A stretch of DNA of 64,000 nt from CBDCGS01 sp965216915. Lineage in GTDB: Bacteria > Pseudomonadota > Alphaproteobacteria > UBA828. The position numbers and the translations under genes were made by a program. The DNA lies in NCBI GenBank assembly GCA_965216915.1, contig CBDCGS010000003.1:124001-188000 (forward strand), in the 5' to 3' direction. Below are positions 36,601-45,929 of the stretch, in pieces (position 1 is the stretch's first letter; each line of letters starts with the position of its first letter). The notes below the pieces were generated by a model. It worked only from the letters and a program-made list of their open reading frames with translations, was not told the DNA's origin and searched no databases.

Positions 36601-37466
36601 GCCGCCTCGGCGAGGCCTTCCTCGGTGGGCTTGCGCGCGATCAGCATCAGGCGATTGCCAATGCGCAGGCGTCGCGCGAGCGACCAGGTGACGCGCTCGC
36701 TCAATGTCGGTCCACCGCGTTCGTAGGCGCCGATCACGCCCATCACGCCGGTGTGCCAGGCCACCCGCTCGAAGCCTTGGTCTTCTGTCAGGTGGAACAG
36801 GCTGTTCGGGCCGAATTGCCACAGATGGTGGGGCAGCCCCCAGCTGTGCCCCGCAGGCAGGCGGAAGCCGACGAGGTTCGGCACCTGCACGAAGAGAATG
36901 CCGCCCGGCGCCAGGAGTTCATGACAGCGGGCGAGCGCGAGATCGGGGCGCGGCAGATGCTCGAGCACGTCGCACATCGTGATGCAGTCGTAGGTGGTGT
37001 CGGCCTCGAATACCTCGATCGGCTGCTCCGACACCGCAAGGCCGAAGCGTTCGCGTGCATGGGCCGCGGCAGCCGCATTGATCTCGATGCCTTCGACCCG
37101 GCGCACCCGGTCTCTCACATAGCCGAGGAAGAAGCCGTAGCCGCAGCCAATGTCGAGCAGGCTTCCGATGGCGGTCTTGGCGGCGGCGAGGCGCTGCCAG
37201 CGCTCCGCGAAGAAGTGCTCGAACACCGGGCGATGCGCGTCGTAGAGCCGTGGGAAGCTCCAATATTCGATCGCGTCCGCGGAGCGCACGCCATCGCTCC
37301 TCGCCGCGTCGACATAGAAATCGTCATGGACCGGGGTCGTGTGGTCGCGCAGGAACACGAGCCCGCACCCGGTGCAAAGCACGAGGGGAAAGCCCCCGCG
37401 CTCGCCATAGGGGAGGCGCGGCTGCGCGGGGCCGCAGGCCGGGCAGTACAGTCGCGATCCGCCCAT
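36597..37466 (-). CDS. SAM-dependent methyltransferase with N-terminal zinc ribbon
   Basis: Class I methyltransferase of 289 residues. The N-terminus has a Cys4 zinc-ribbon-like pair (C8/C11 and C31/C34, YCPACG and CTGCG), as in sugar C- and O-methyltransferases. The SAM-binding motif I is DIGCGYG at residues 105-111, followed by an acidic motif (RVEGIEINAAAA) and DCITMCDVLEHLP. It ends a reverse operon with three radical SAM proteins and a GT9 glycosyltransferase, which suggests methylation of a sugar or other product made by them. Confidence 0.85.
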   Translation of the reverse strand: MGGSRLYCPACGPAQPRLPYGERGGFPLVLCTGCGLVFLRDHTTPVHDDFYVDAARSDGVRSADAIEYWSFPRLYDAHRPVFEHFFAERWQRLAAAKTAIGSLLDIGCGYGFFLGYVRDRVRRVEGIEINAAAAAHARERFGLAVSEQPIEVFEADTTYDCITMCDVLEHLPRPDLALARCHELLAPGGILFVQVPNLVGFRLPAGHSWGLPHHLWQFGPNSLFHLTEDQGFERVAWHTGVMGVIGAYERGGPTLSERVTWSLARRLRIGNRLMLIARKPTEEGLAEAA

Positions 37467-37477
37467 AAGCGCGTCGC

Positions 37478-38548
37478 CTAGATGAACGTCACATGCTCCG
37501 GCGGATGGCGGAGCTGCCAGAGCTGCGTGTTGATCTGATGGTGCCGGCAGTGGGTCATGCAGCTGTGCACGTCTTGCGTTTCCTCGATGCGCCGGCGCAC
37601 CGCGCGCGCCTTCTCGCCGAACCAGAGATCCGGATAGCGCGCTTCGTTGAGGTCGCCGAGGCAGTAGTTGTCGTCGCCGAAGAACGGGCAGCAGGAGTAA
37701 ACCTTCCCGTCGGCGGCGATCTGCGAGATGAAGGGCAGGCCGAGGCAGCGCTGGTAGGAGCGCGCGCCGTCGTCGCCGAAAGTGTTGCGGCGAATGATGC
37801 TGGCGAAATTCTCGTCGCCGAGCGCCTCCGCCTCGGCCAGCTGATCCTCGAAGCGGTGCATGAGCTGGAGCGCGGTCAGGCCGTCGGCGTCGTAGCCGTT
37901 GCGGGGGTCGACGCTGAACGGCTTCAGCACGTAGTAGTCGACGCCGATCTCCTTCGCGCGCCGCGCGAGGGTCGCGACGCCGTGGCCGTTCTCGGGCAGC
38001 AGCACCTGCTGGATGCCGATGGTGACGGCGAGCCCCTGTGCCCGCTTGATCTCGACCGCCGCCGCGATGTTGGTGAGCGCCGTCTCGAAGTCCGCCGGCT
38101 TGGTCACGTGGACCTTGCTGTAAACCTCAGGCGTGTGGCCCATGACGCTGCAGCGGAGCCAGGTGAGCACCGGCAGCACCCGGCGCGCCTTCTCCGCGTT
38201 GAGGACGATCGCGTTGGTGTTGAGCGCGATGTCGACGCCCGCCTCGCGCCCGGCGATCGCGGCATCGATCGTGTGCTTGTTGACGAGCGGCTCGCCCGTG
38301 CCGGCGAGCAGGCAGCTCTTGACCCCCATCGCCCCCATGTCGCGCATGAGCGTGAGGAAGAGCGCGCGCGGCAGCATGCCGAGCTTGTGGTCGTGATGGT
38401 CGGCATAGCAGAAGACGCAGCGGTGATTGCAGGCGCCCGTCGGGTCGACCTCGACGTGGATCGGCGGGAAATCCTCGCCGCGCCGCCACTTGTTCACCTC
38501 GTCGAGGTGGTGGAAGAGCTTGGAGCCGTCGAGGAAGAGATTGCCCAC
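37478..38548 (-). CDS. Radical SAM/SPASM-like protein A
   Basis: Radical SAM enzyme of 356 residues. The [4Fe-4S] motif CNHRCVFC is near residue 43, GTGEPL is the SAM-binding glycine region, and a SPASM-like Cys-rich C-terminus (CLGLPF, GKVYSCCPF, CMTHCRHH) probably holds auxiliary clusters. It is a close paralogue of the next gene upstream: both start with a short leader and DGxKLxHH, and both end PPEHVxFI. The start is GTG at 38548 with GAGAGGA upstream. It lies 16 bases after its paralogue in the same operon. The reaction is unknown. Confidence 0.82.
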   Translation of the reverse strand: MGNLFLDGSKLFHHLDEVNKWRRGEDFPPIHVEVDPTGACNHRCVFCYADHHDHKLGMLPRALFLTLMRDMGAMGVKSCLLAGTGEPLVNKHTIDAAIAGREAGVDIALNTNAIVLNAEKARRVLPVLTWLRCSVMGHTPEVYSKVHVTKPADFETALTNIAAAVEIKRAQGLAVTIGIQQVLLPENGHGVATLARRAKEIGVDYYVLKPFSVDPRNGYDADGLTALQLMHRFEDQLAEAEALGDENFASIIRRNTFGDDGARSYQRCLGLPFISQIAADGKVYSCCPFFGDDNYCLGDLNEARYPDLWFGEKARAVRRRIEETQDVHSCMTHCRHHQINTQLWQLRHPPEHVTFI

Positions 38549-38564
38549 GCGCGATCCTCTCGCG

Positions 38565-39647
38565 TCAGATGAAATTCACGTGCTCGGGTGGGTTGGCGAG
38601 CGACCAGAGCAGCTTGTTGACCTCGTTGAGCCGGCAGTTGGGCATGCAGGTGTGGTCGAGGTCGGCAATTCCGGCGACGTGCTGTTCCACCTTTCGCCGG
38701 TTCTCGTGGCTCCAGAGCGTCTTGAAGTCGGCCTCGTGGATCGAGCCGTAGCAGAAGGCCTTTTCGCCGAGGTGCGGGCCGCACGCGTAGACCTCGCCGC
38801 TCGCCACGATCTCGGTCAGGAAGGGCAAACCGAGGCACCGCCGGTAGGGGCGCCGCGGCGCGGCCTCGCCAAAGGGCAAACGAACGTGCGCCTGAAAGCC
38901 ATCGTCGCTCAGCGCGAGCAGATCGAGAAAGGCGTCGCGTTGCGGCGTGGCGGCTTGCGCGTAGGGGTTCGACGGGTGCTCGTTGAACTGCTTCAGGGAG
39001 AAATAGCTCGCGCCGATCGATTTGACGCGCTGTGCGAAAGCGAGGATCTCGGTCGGCGTCTGGCCCATGTGCACGCACTGCACGCCGAGCGCGACCGCGA
39101 GGCCCTCGCGCGCCTTGAATGCGGCGGCGGTTTCGAGGTTCTCGATCACGCGGGCGAAATGCGCGGCCGGTGCGCGATGGTTGAGGGCGTAGTCGCCCTC
39201 GTTGACGCCGTTGATGCTGAAGCGGATCCAGCTCAGGTGCGGCAAGACGCGCCGCATCGTGCTGTTTCTCAGCGCAACGCCGTTCGTGTTGAGCGCCTGC
39301 TCGAGACCGCGTGCGCCGGCATGCTCGATAATCTCGGGCAGGCGCTTGTGCAGCAGCGGCTCGCCCTCGCCCGAGTAGAAGAGCGACTTCGTGCCGAGCG
39401 CGGCGAGCTCGTCGATCACCTCGATGAGGCGATCGGCATCGAGGAAGGTGGCGCCGCTCTTGTCCACGGCGTCACGGCTCGAGCGGCCATCGATATAGTC
39501 GTAGCTGCAAAAGAGGCAGCCGTGGTTGCAGGTGTTGGTTGGGCTGATCTCGACCAGCACCGGGTAGACCACATCGCCGCGCTGCCACGCCGCCAGCGCC
39601 TCCGCGTGGTGGATCAGCTTCGTCCCGTCGAGCTGGAACTGGCTCAC
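38565..39647 (-). CDS. Radical SAM/SPASM-like protein B
   Basis: Radical SAM enzyme of 360 residues, paralogue of protein A. Cluster motif CNHGCLFC at about residue 40, GEGEPL SAM loop, auxiliary Cys region (CLGLPF, GEVYACGPH, CMPNCRLN) and the shared C-terminus PPEHVNFI. The start is GTG at 39647 (SD-like GCGAGG upstream). It follows the GT9 gene by 12 bases. Two neighbouring paralogues suggest successive or partner reactions on one substrate. Confidence 0.82.
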   Translation of the reverse strand: MSQFQLDGTKLIHHAEALAAWQRGDVVYPVLVEISPTNTCNHGCLFCSYDYIDGRSSRDAVDKSGATFLDADRLIEVIDELAALGTKSLFYSGEGEPLLHKRLPEIIEHAGARGLEQALNTNGVALRNSTMRRVLPHLSWIRFSINGVNEGDYALNHRAPAAHFARVIENLETAAAFKAREGLAVALGVQCVHMGQTPTEILAFAQRVKSIGASYFSLKQFNEHPSNPYAQAATPQRDAFLDLLALSDDGFQAHVRLPFGEAAPRRPYRRCLGLPFLTEIVASGEVYACGPHLGEKAFCYGSIHEADFKTLWSHENRRKVEQHVAGIADLDHTCMPNCRLNEVNKLLWSLANPPEHVNFI

Positions 39648-39659
39648 GACGCGCCTCGC

Positions 39660-40616
39660 TTAAGCCGCGGCCGCGTGACCGAGCGCGAGCCGTTTCCGCG
39701 CGGCGGAGGCGACCGTCTCGACCGTGATCTCGCTGATACAGGGGCGCGGGCGGAGACACATGCCGCCCGCGCAGGGTGTGCAATCGCGCGCTTGTGGCGG
39801 GGTGAGCTTGGTCAGGCCCGGCCAGTCGTCGATTTCGGCGGCGTGGGTCGGCCCAAACAGCGCGACCGCCGGTTTGCCAAGCGCGATCGCGATGTGAAGC
39901 CCGAGCGAATCATTGGTCACGAGCGACCTGCCCCGCGCGATCCAGTCGATATAGGTCGCGATGTCGTTGCGGCCTTCTTGCCACGAGACGGAGACGTTCG
40001 GAGAGAGCGCTTTTTCGAGCGCGAGCCACTGCTGATCGGGCCAGCGTTTGTGAGGGAATTTCGTGCCCACTAGGTGGTTGAGCCCGACATCGTGCGTGGG
40101 CGCCGGCACGTCGGGCGCGGCCATGAGATAGGGCTCGCCCGCATAGCGTTTGCCGATCATGGCAAAAAGAAGCGTCGACCAGGAGCGCGCGTTCTGCCGC
40201 TTGCCAGCCGCGCTCCGCACGATCTCGAATACCGGGCGCGTATGGGCGCAGGGCCGCACGAGCTTGCTGGCCTCGTCGTAGCGAAAGCCGTGGCGCACCG
40301 TCGCGCTGATTTGCTCGAGCGCGCGGCAAAGGCCCGCATGCTTCTCGAGATTGACCACGATGTCGAAGCGCTCTTGGGCGAGCGCCGGCGGGACCGCCCG
40401 CCGCGCGGTGACGACGCGGGCGATCGCCGGATTGTTCGCAAGCAATGGCGCGCCGGCGGGATCGACCAGCCATGTAACGTGATGGGTCGCCGCCGGGAAG
40501 GCGTGCAGCAGCACGGTCGAGCGGAGGATGTCGCCGAGGCTGACCGCGCCGTCGGTATCCGGATCGAGGGTCTCGCCGTAGCCGGCTTTGACCAAGAGGA
40601 CGCGGCTCGGCATCAC
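39660..40616 (-). CDS. Glycosyltransferase family 9 (heptosyltransferase-like)
   Basis: A GT-B-fold glycosyltransferase of 318 residues, related to ADP-heptose:LPS heptosyltransferases. N-terminal VLLVKAGYGETLDPDTDG substitutes a longer loop for the usual short Gly motif. The C-terminal domain has the donor-binding region LVTNDSLGLHIAIALGKPAVALFGPTH. A Cys-rich tail (CTPCAGGMCLRPRPC) recalls iron-sulphur or zinc sites. Its start overlaps the end of radical SAM protein C (GTGATGA), so they are translated together. Presence in this operon supports a glycan-related role for the radical SAM enzymes. Confidence 0.8.
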   Translation of the reverse strand: MMPSRVLLVKAGYGETLDPDTDGAVSLGDILRSTVLLHAFPAATHHVTWLVDPAGAPLLANNPAIARVVTARRAVPPALAQERFDIVVNLEKHAGLCRALEQISATVRHGFRYDEASKLVRPCAHTRPVFEIVRSAAGKRQNARSWSTLLFAMIGKRYAGEPYLMAAPDVPAPTHDVGLNHLVGTKFPHKRWPDQQWLALEKALSPNVSVSWQEGRNDIATYIDWIARGRSLVTNDSLGLHIAIALGKPAVALFGPTHAAEIDDWPGLTKLTPPQARDCTPCAGGMCLRPRPCISEITVETVASAARKRLALGHAAAA

Positions 40617-41761
40617 GCGGCCCGGTTGCGCCGAAGCGCCGGCTCGATGCGCGCGCGCTCGCGCGGAGGGAGCTGCTGGAGCAGGTGGTCCGGCAGGTCG
40701 ATGTTGCGGATTTCGACGGAGGTGTGCGGCTGCGCGCGGTCGTCGAGGCTCTGGAAACGGTCGTTCTTGACCTTGGTGTCGCAGCCGATGCAGGTGCCGT
40801 AGGAGCCGCAGGCGGAGAAACGCCGCAGGCCGGCCGGCTCGAAATCGGGATCGAGAATATGCCCCGCGGGGTGTGGCGCGCCGGGCGCGAAAAGCCCGGT
40901 GCCGCGGAGCGCGTAGCGGAACCCCCGTGCCTCCAATGCCGCGTAGGCCGCCTTGGGACCGCCGCCCACCCAGGTGCGATAGAGGTAGGCGTGACAGCGC
41001 CAGACGAAGCCGAGCGGATCGATCAACAGCTCGCTCGTGCGGCAGTCGCAGGCGAGCGGCGCGGCCTCGAAGCCGCGGCTGATCAGGTCCGTCGAATAGG
41101 GATAGCGGTAGTCGCCGTAAAGGGCGCCGTCATGCACGCCGAGAAACGGCTTGCTCTCGAGGGGCACGCGGCGCGCCGCGCTTTCGCGCATGGCCGGCGT
41201 GATCCGATGATCGGGGTGGTCGACGACGTAAATCCCGACATCGCTGAGACGCTTGTCGGGGTCGACCCGGAAGCCGTGATCGCCGAGCGCGGCACAGTTC
41301 TCGACCAGGGCATCGAAGCCGCGCCCCTGCCAGAGCGCCTCCATTTCATCCGAATGGTAGCTGACCCGGATCGACGGGTAGGGGGAGGGGCGTTGCAGCT
41401 TGGCGTGCTGCCCCCTCAGGCCGGCGGCGAAACGGGCGGCCGGGACCGTGAGGTTGGTCAGAAGATCGAAGCGGTGCGGCAAGGCCTCGAGGATCGCGCC
41501 CAGCCCGCGGCCGCGCCAATAGAGTGTTGGCTCGCCGCCTTGAAGCGTGATCGGCCGATCCGGCCCGGGCGGCAGGCGTCCGAGCGCATGGACCCAGTTG
41601 ACTGGCGGCATCTCGGCACGCCCGAGCGGGAAAAGTTGTTTTCGCGCACCGGCTTGCCCTGGATCATTGATGCAATAGCTGCAATTGAGATTGCACCCGA
41701 GCGTCAGAAACGCGCCGACATAATTGACGGCGGGATCGAGTGTCAGGGCAGGCAAATGCAT
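40613..41761 (-). CDS. Radical SAM protein C
   Basis: Third radical SAM protein, 382 residues, not similar to A and B except in the cluster motif CNLNCSYC near residue 23. The QGGEPTLY loop corresponds to the GGEP SAM motif of the family. Additional Cys residues near the C-terminus (CDCRTSE, CGSYGTCIGCDTK) may hold another cluster. It is the second gene of the operon, after the TPR protein, and overlaps the GT9 gene. Substrate unknown. Confidence 0.8.
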   Translation of the reverse strand: MHLPALTLDPAVNYVGAFLTLGCNLNCSYCINDPGQAGARKQLFPLGRAEMPPVNWVHALGRLPPGPDRPITLQGGEPTLYWRGRGLGAILEALPHRFDLLTNLTVPAARFAAGLRGQHAKLQRPSPYPSIRVSYHSDEMEALWQGRGFDALVENCAALGDHGFRVDPDKRLSDVGIYVVDHPDHRITPAMRESAARRVPLESKPFLGVHDGALYGDYRYPYSTDLISRGFEAAPLACDCRTSELLIDPLGFVWRCHAYLYRTWVGGGPKAAYAALEARGFRYALRGTGLFAPGAPHPAGHILDPDFEPAGLRRFSACGSYGTCIGCDTKVKNDRFQSLDDRAQPHTSVEIRNIDLPDHLLQQLPPRERARIEPALRRNRAA

Positions 41762-41909
41762 CGGGGACTCGGAGCCAAGAGACTTGTTGGGCCGGTCGCA
41801 AGAACGCAGGCCAACCCATTGAATAAGAAAACTTCATAGGGCTCGGGGCGCTAACAAACCGTTAACCAAACCGGCGCGCCGACCTCGGAGGTGGTCGAAG
41901 AGACGGGGC

Positions 41910-43595
41910 CTAGAGCCGGCCGAGGCCGACATCGCCGGTCATCTCGGCGATGGCGCCGACGCAGGCGCGGGCCCGCGCCGAGGCTGCGGCGAAGCCCGCG
42001 GGATCGCGCTCCGCCCCGAAGACCACCGGTGCGCAGAACAGGCGGTGATTGGTCCAGGTTAGATCGGCGGAGTCACCGGCCGCGCGCGCGGTAGCGGCCA
42101 TGCGTTGCGGCGTCCACTGGCTGGGCGCGCCCTCTGCCCAGGACGCGCGATGGTCGCCGGGGTCGACCGCGACGATCAGCGCTCGCGTCGTGTCGTCCAT
42201 GCGCGCGACCTCGGCCCAATCGGCTTCGTCGGCCATCAGCGTGTCGAGCAGACGGTGGTCGAGGGTCCAGAACCACGCGCCGTCGTAGTCGCGGAGGGCG
42301 CGTGGCGTGACGTAGACGCTCGAGCGGTAATAGTAGTGGAGGATGAGCCCCGTCTCGCCGTAGCGCCAGAGAAGCGCCATCGGAAACTGGCGCGCCTGGC
42401 ATTCGCCGCGCGCGTCGACCTCGAACTGTGTCCAGGATGGATGCAAATGGGCGACGGCAAGGCCGGCCAAGGTCGCCGCCGGGATCGCCACCGACGGGGG
42501 GCGGCCCGCACCAGCCGCCGCCGCGACCGCGGCGTGGACCGGCGCGTCGTGCAGCACCGGGATGGGGAACACGACATGGGCGGCCCCACGTGCGGCCGCC
42601 CGATACGCCTCTGCGAGCGCGCTCTCGGAGAGGACCCAATCCGGCACCAGGTAGAGCAGCGATGCGCCGGTGCGCGCCGCGAGCCAGGCCGCGAAGCGAT
42701 GGTGCACGGTCGACAGCATGAGGTTGTTGCGGTAGCGCGCATTGGCGTGCCAGCGCGCGTCGCCGAGCGCGTCCACGAGTGCCGCCGGAATCTCGACCAT
42801 GGTGATCTCGGCGCGCGCGCGCAACGCGGGATAGGTGGCGGCATCCTCGATGACCCGCCGCGCCGCGGCATCGCAATAGACGAAGAGGCGGAGCCGCTCG
42901 CGCGCCGCGAGGTAGGGGAGGTTGCCCGGTGCGAGCAGCGAGGGCAGCGCGAAGGCACAGAAGGTGCGCGCGTAGGCCTCTCCCCAAATCACCAGGGCGC
43001 CGTGGCAGGTGGCACCGCCGCTGTCGGCAGCCTCGATGGTGGGCAGCAACTCATCCTGCAATGCCCATAAGCGCTGCGTGAGGAGCGGCCGCACCTGGGG
43101 TTCGAGGAGACGCGGTGCCGCCGCGGCCGCGGCCGCGAAGCAGGCCAGGCTCTCGGCGCGCGCGCCCCGGGTGGCGAGCGCTTCGGCAGCCGCGCAATAG
43201 GCATAGCCGAGGCGCGCGGCAACCGGCGGCGGCAGCGTCCGCGGCACGGTCTCGAGCAGTGCGCGCGCCTCATCCGGCCGGCCCGCGCCCGCGAGCACCT
43301 CGCCAAGCCGCATCGTCAGGCCGAGATGCGGGCGCAGGGTGCGCGCCAGGGTCAGCGCGTCGATCGCGCCGTCGGCGTCTCCGTCCTGTGCCAGCGCCTC
43401 CGCCAGGCGGTAATGCGCAACCGCATCGCCCGGCCGTTCGGCGGCCTCGCGGCTCAGTTGGTCGATCGCTGTCCGCCGGTCCGCGAAGCGCCGGCGGTCG
43501 ACGATCACTTGCCGGCCATGCGGCAAAGCGGCGTGGAGGTCCGCGACGTCCGAATAGTCGGCGTCCGGAGACGGGATCGCGTGTGTGAGTGCCAC
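41910..43595 (-). CDS. TPR-containing protein with GT-like C-terminal region
   Basis: A 561-residue protein whose first ~190 residues contain tetratricopeptide-like helices (for example DAVAHYRLAEALAQDGDADG). The rest is a mixed alpha/beta region (ALVIWGEAYARTFCAFALPS, LRLFVYCD) reminiscent of a glycosyltransferase or nucleotide-sugar-binding domain, but I cannot assign a family. The start appears to be GTG at 43595, without an obvious ribosome site. It is first in the reverse operon with the radical SAM proteins; a 148-base gap separates them. Confidence 0.6.
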   Translation of the reverse strand: MALTHAIPSPDADYSDVADLHAALPHGRQVIVDRRRFADRRTAIDQLSREAAERPGDAVAHYRLAEALAQDGDADGAIDALTLARTLRPHLGLTMRLGEVLAGAGRPDEARALLETVPRTLPPPVAARLGYAYCAAAEALATRGARAESLACFAAAAAAAPRLLEPQVRPLLTQRLWALQDELLPTIEAADSGGATCHGALVIWGEAYARTFCAFALPSLLAPGNLPYLAARERLRLFVYCDAAARRVIEDAATYPALRARAEITMVEIPAALVDALGDARWHANARYRNNLMLSTVHHRFAAWLAARTGASLLYLVPDWVLSESALAEAYRAAARGAAHVVFPIPVLHDAPVHAAVAAAAGAGRPPSVAIPAATLAGLAVAHLHPSWTQFEVDARGECQARQFPMALLWRYGETGLILHYYYRSSVYVTPRALRDYDGAWFWTLDHRLLDTLMADEADWAEVARMDDTTRALIVAVDPGDHRASWAEGAPSQWTPQRMAATARAAGDSADLTWTNHRLFCAPVVFGAERDPAGFAAASARARACVGAIAEMTGDVGLGRL

Positions 43596-43672
43596 GGCGC
43601 GCGCTTTCGAAAGGTCATTGTCAACAAGCCGGCCTTGTCGTTAAGGAAGCGTGAAACCCCGAGGAGACCGGC

Positions 43673-44233
43673 ATGCGAACGTTCCTGTTCTGGCATAGAC
43701 CGCTGGCGGAAACGCCGCCGGCGGACTATGAGCGCGCGCTGCTCGCCTACCATCAAAGCCTCGACGGCATGGTGTCGCCAGGCTTCGTCGGCTCGGCAAC
43801 GGCGCGGCTCGACGCGGTGCCCTGGCTCGGCGGAGAGCCCGGGTACGAGGATTGGTATCTCGTGGACTCATCGGCCGCGCTCGACCCGCTCAACGAGGCC
43901 GGGGTCGCGCCGGAGCGCTGGGAGCGTCACGCTGCCGTGGCGCGTCAGATGGCGGTCGGCCATGGCGGGCTCTACGCACACCTCTGGGGCGCGTCCGCGC
44001 CCGGTGCCGCGGTCCAGGGCCTGTGGCTCACCCGCCCGCGCGGGATCGATTTCGAGGCGCCGCTGCGTGCCCTCTACGACGCGACGCCCGGTGTGATCGG
44101 CTGTTGGCGCAAGCAGCTCGTGCTCGGCCCGGCGCCCGAGTTTCTGTTTTTGAGCGCCGACGCGACGGCACCTCCGCTGCCCGAGGGCTGGCATCTTCGC
44201 GCGATCGCCCGCACGCCGCTCTGGCTCGCCTGA
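43673..44233 (+). CDS. Hypothetical protein
   Basis: A 186-residue soluble protein, not recognised. It has many Trp and Leu residues in short amphipathic segments (for example YERALLAYHQSLD, GLWLTRPRGIDF) and Trp-rich ends. GAGGAGACC precedes the ATG. It is divergent from the TPR gene and about 95 bases upstream of the FMN reductase, possibly in the same transcript. Function unknown. Confidence 0.55.
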   Translation: MRTFLFWHRPLAETPPADYERALLAYHQSLDGMVSPGFVGSATARLDAVPWLGGEPGYEDWYLVDSSAALDPLNEAGVAPERWERHAAVARQMAVGHGGLYAHLWGASAPGAAVQGLWLTRPRGIDFEAPLRALYDATPGVIGCWRKQLVLGPAPEFLFLSADATAPPLPEGWHLRAIARTPLWLA

Positions 44234-44327
44234 GCGTCGGCGGCCACCGCTCGCTAGAAGAAACCGGCCGATCGTGAGACGATCGCGCCTCTTCTCACCT
44301 GACGATTGAACGAGGTCGGAGACCAAC

Positions 44328-44930
44328 ATGACCGAGCGCCCCTACATCGCCATCATCCTGGGAACGTCGCGCCCCGGAACCTTCACCGGAAAAGTCCTGG
44401 CGCTCGCCGTCGACCAGCTCTCCAACGACGACCAGTTCGACACCAAGCTGCTCGACCCGGCCGGCATGGCGTTGGGTTTCCCGGGGCATGACGGATCCGA
44501 GTCCGACGGCGAAGCGCTGCGCCACACCGTGGCGGAAGCGACGGGCGTTCTGTTCGCAACACCCGAATATCACGGCAGCTTCTCGGCGATGACCAAGCTG
44601 ATCATCGAGAATCTCGGCTTCCCGTCGGTGATCGGCGGCAAGCCCGTGGCGCTTCTCGGGGCGGCGGCCGGCCAGATTGGCGCGGTCAAAGCGCTCGAGC
44701 AGCTACGCGGCGTGCTCTCTCATGTCGGCGCGATCGTGCTGCCGGGCTCGGTCTCGGTCGCAGGCGTGCAGGCGGTGTTCGACGAGGACGGCACCTGCAA
44801 GGACGCGGAGCTCGAGGCCCGCATCCGCGGCGTCGCGACGAGCCTCACCGACTATCTGCGACAACATGTCTGCCCGCGCGTCGCCTTCGAGCAGATGGTG
44901 CGCGAAGAGGTGGAGCGGCGCCTGGCGTGA
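44328..44930 (+). CDS. NADPH-dependent FMN reductase
   Basis: Flavodoxin-fold reductase of 200 residues. The FMN phosphate loop is GTSRPGTFTGKV near the N-terminus, and ATPEYHGSFSAMTK is the standard flavin-contact motif of this family (YieF/ArsH/SsuE relatives). It may supply reduced flavin to one of the monooxygenases in the region, though none is adjacent. Confidence 0.88.
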   Translation: MTERPYIAIILGTSRPGTFTGKVLALAVDQLSNDDQFDTKLLDPAGMALGFPGHDGSESDGEALRHTVAEATGVLFATPEYHGSFSAMTKLIIENLGFPSVIGGKPVALLGAAAGQIGAVKALEQLRGVLSHVGAIVLPGSVSVAGVQAVFDEDGTCKDAELEARIRGVATSLTDYLRQHVCPRVAFEQMVREEVERRLA

Positions 44931-44960
44931 CCGCCGGCTGATCACGGCGGGCGCGCCGCC

Positions 44961-45722
44961 TCAACCGCGCCCGACCAGCGGCATCGCGCTCGCCATCACC
45001 GTGATGAATTGCACGTTCGCTTCGAGCGGCAAGCTCGCCATATAAGCCACTGCACGCGCGACATCATCCGCTTTCATCACCGGCTCGGGTAGGACGCGGC
45101 CATCGGCCTGCGGCACACCCTCCTTCATGCGCTGCGTCATCTCGGTCTCGGCATTGCCGATATCGATCTGGCCACAGGCGATGTTGTATTTCCGCCCATC
45201 CAGCGAGGTCGATTTGGTGAGGCCCGTCATCGCATGCTTGGTGGCCGTGTAGGGCGCCGAGTTGGGGCGCGGCGCATGGGCCGACACCGAGCCGTTGTTG
45301 ATGATGCGCCCACCCATCGGCTCCTGCGCCTTCATGATGCGAAAGGCCTCCTGCGTGCACAGGAAGGCGCCGGTCAGATTGGCGTCGACCACGCGCTGCC
45401 AACGCTCGAATTTGAGCTCCTCGAGCGGAACCGCGGGTGCGCTCGTGCCCGCATTGTTGAAGAGAAGATCGAGGCGTCCGAACGCCTCCTTCGTTTGCGC
45501 GAATAGGGTGGCAACGGAGTCCGGCTTGCCGACGTCGGTCGGCACCGCGATCACCGGCGCGCCGAGCGCGCCGATCTCGGCCGCCGCGTCTTCCAGACGC
45601 TCGGCCCGCCGCCCCGCCAGGGCCAGCGCATATCCCTCGCGCGCCAAGGCCAGCGCGGCGGCCTTGCCAATGCCCGATCCGGCGCCGGTCACGAGCGCCG
45701 CTTTCTGTGATGCTGCAGTCAC
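44961..45722 (-). CDS. Short-chain dehydrogenase/reductase
   Basis: Classical SDR of 253 residues. The NAD(P)-binding motif TGAGSGIGKA is at the N-terminus, NNAG at about residue 90, the catalytic Ser in NNGSVSAH, and YTATK with the catalytic Tyr and Lys. The start is a GTG at 45722 with a strong AAGGGAGG site. It is convergent with the FMN reductase. Substrate unknown. Confidence 0.88.
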   Translation of the reverse strand: MTAASQKAALVTGAGSGIGKAAALALAREGYALALAGRRAERLEDAAAEIGALGAPVIAVPTDVGKPDSVATLFAQTKEAFGRLDLLFNNAGTSAPAVPLEELKFERWQRVVDANLTGAFLCTQEAFRIMKAQEPMGGRIINNGSVSAHAPRPNSAPYTATKHAMTGLTKSTSLDGRKYNIACGQIDIGNAETEMTQRMKEGVPQADGRVLPEPVMKADDVARAVAYMASLPLEANVQFITVMASAMPLVGRG

Positions 45723-45929
45723 GGTGCGTCACCTCCCTTGGGTGGCGGCCTTGGAAGCGCCGGCGGAGACTAACCCATCGGGCCCGCGCGTCCTATAGAC
45801 GGCTGGATGCGTGCGTGAACCCCAAGGGGGGTTGCACGACCTCCGCGTCGCACTAATGTGGGGCCCGGGCGTCCGACACACCAACGAGGCGTGAACCGCA
45901 ACAATTGGTCGGGCCTCTAAGGGGAGAGC

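Noticed and set aside
34714..36822. 702-codon reverse frame opposite hydantoinase B
   Set aside because: Shadow of the HyuB gene; begins inside the methyltransferase gene and ends inside the repeat.
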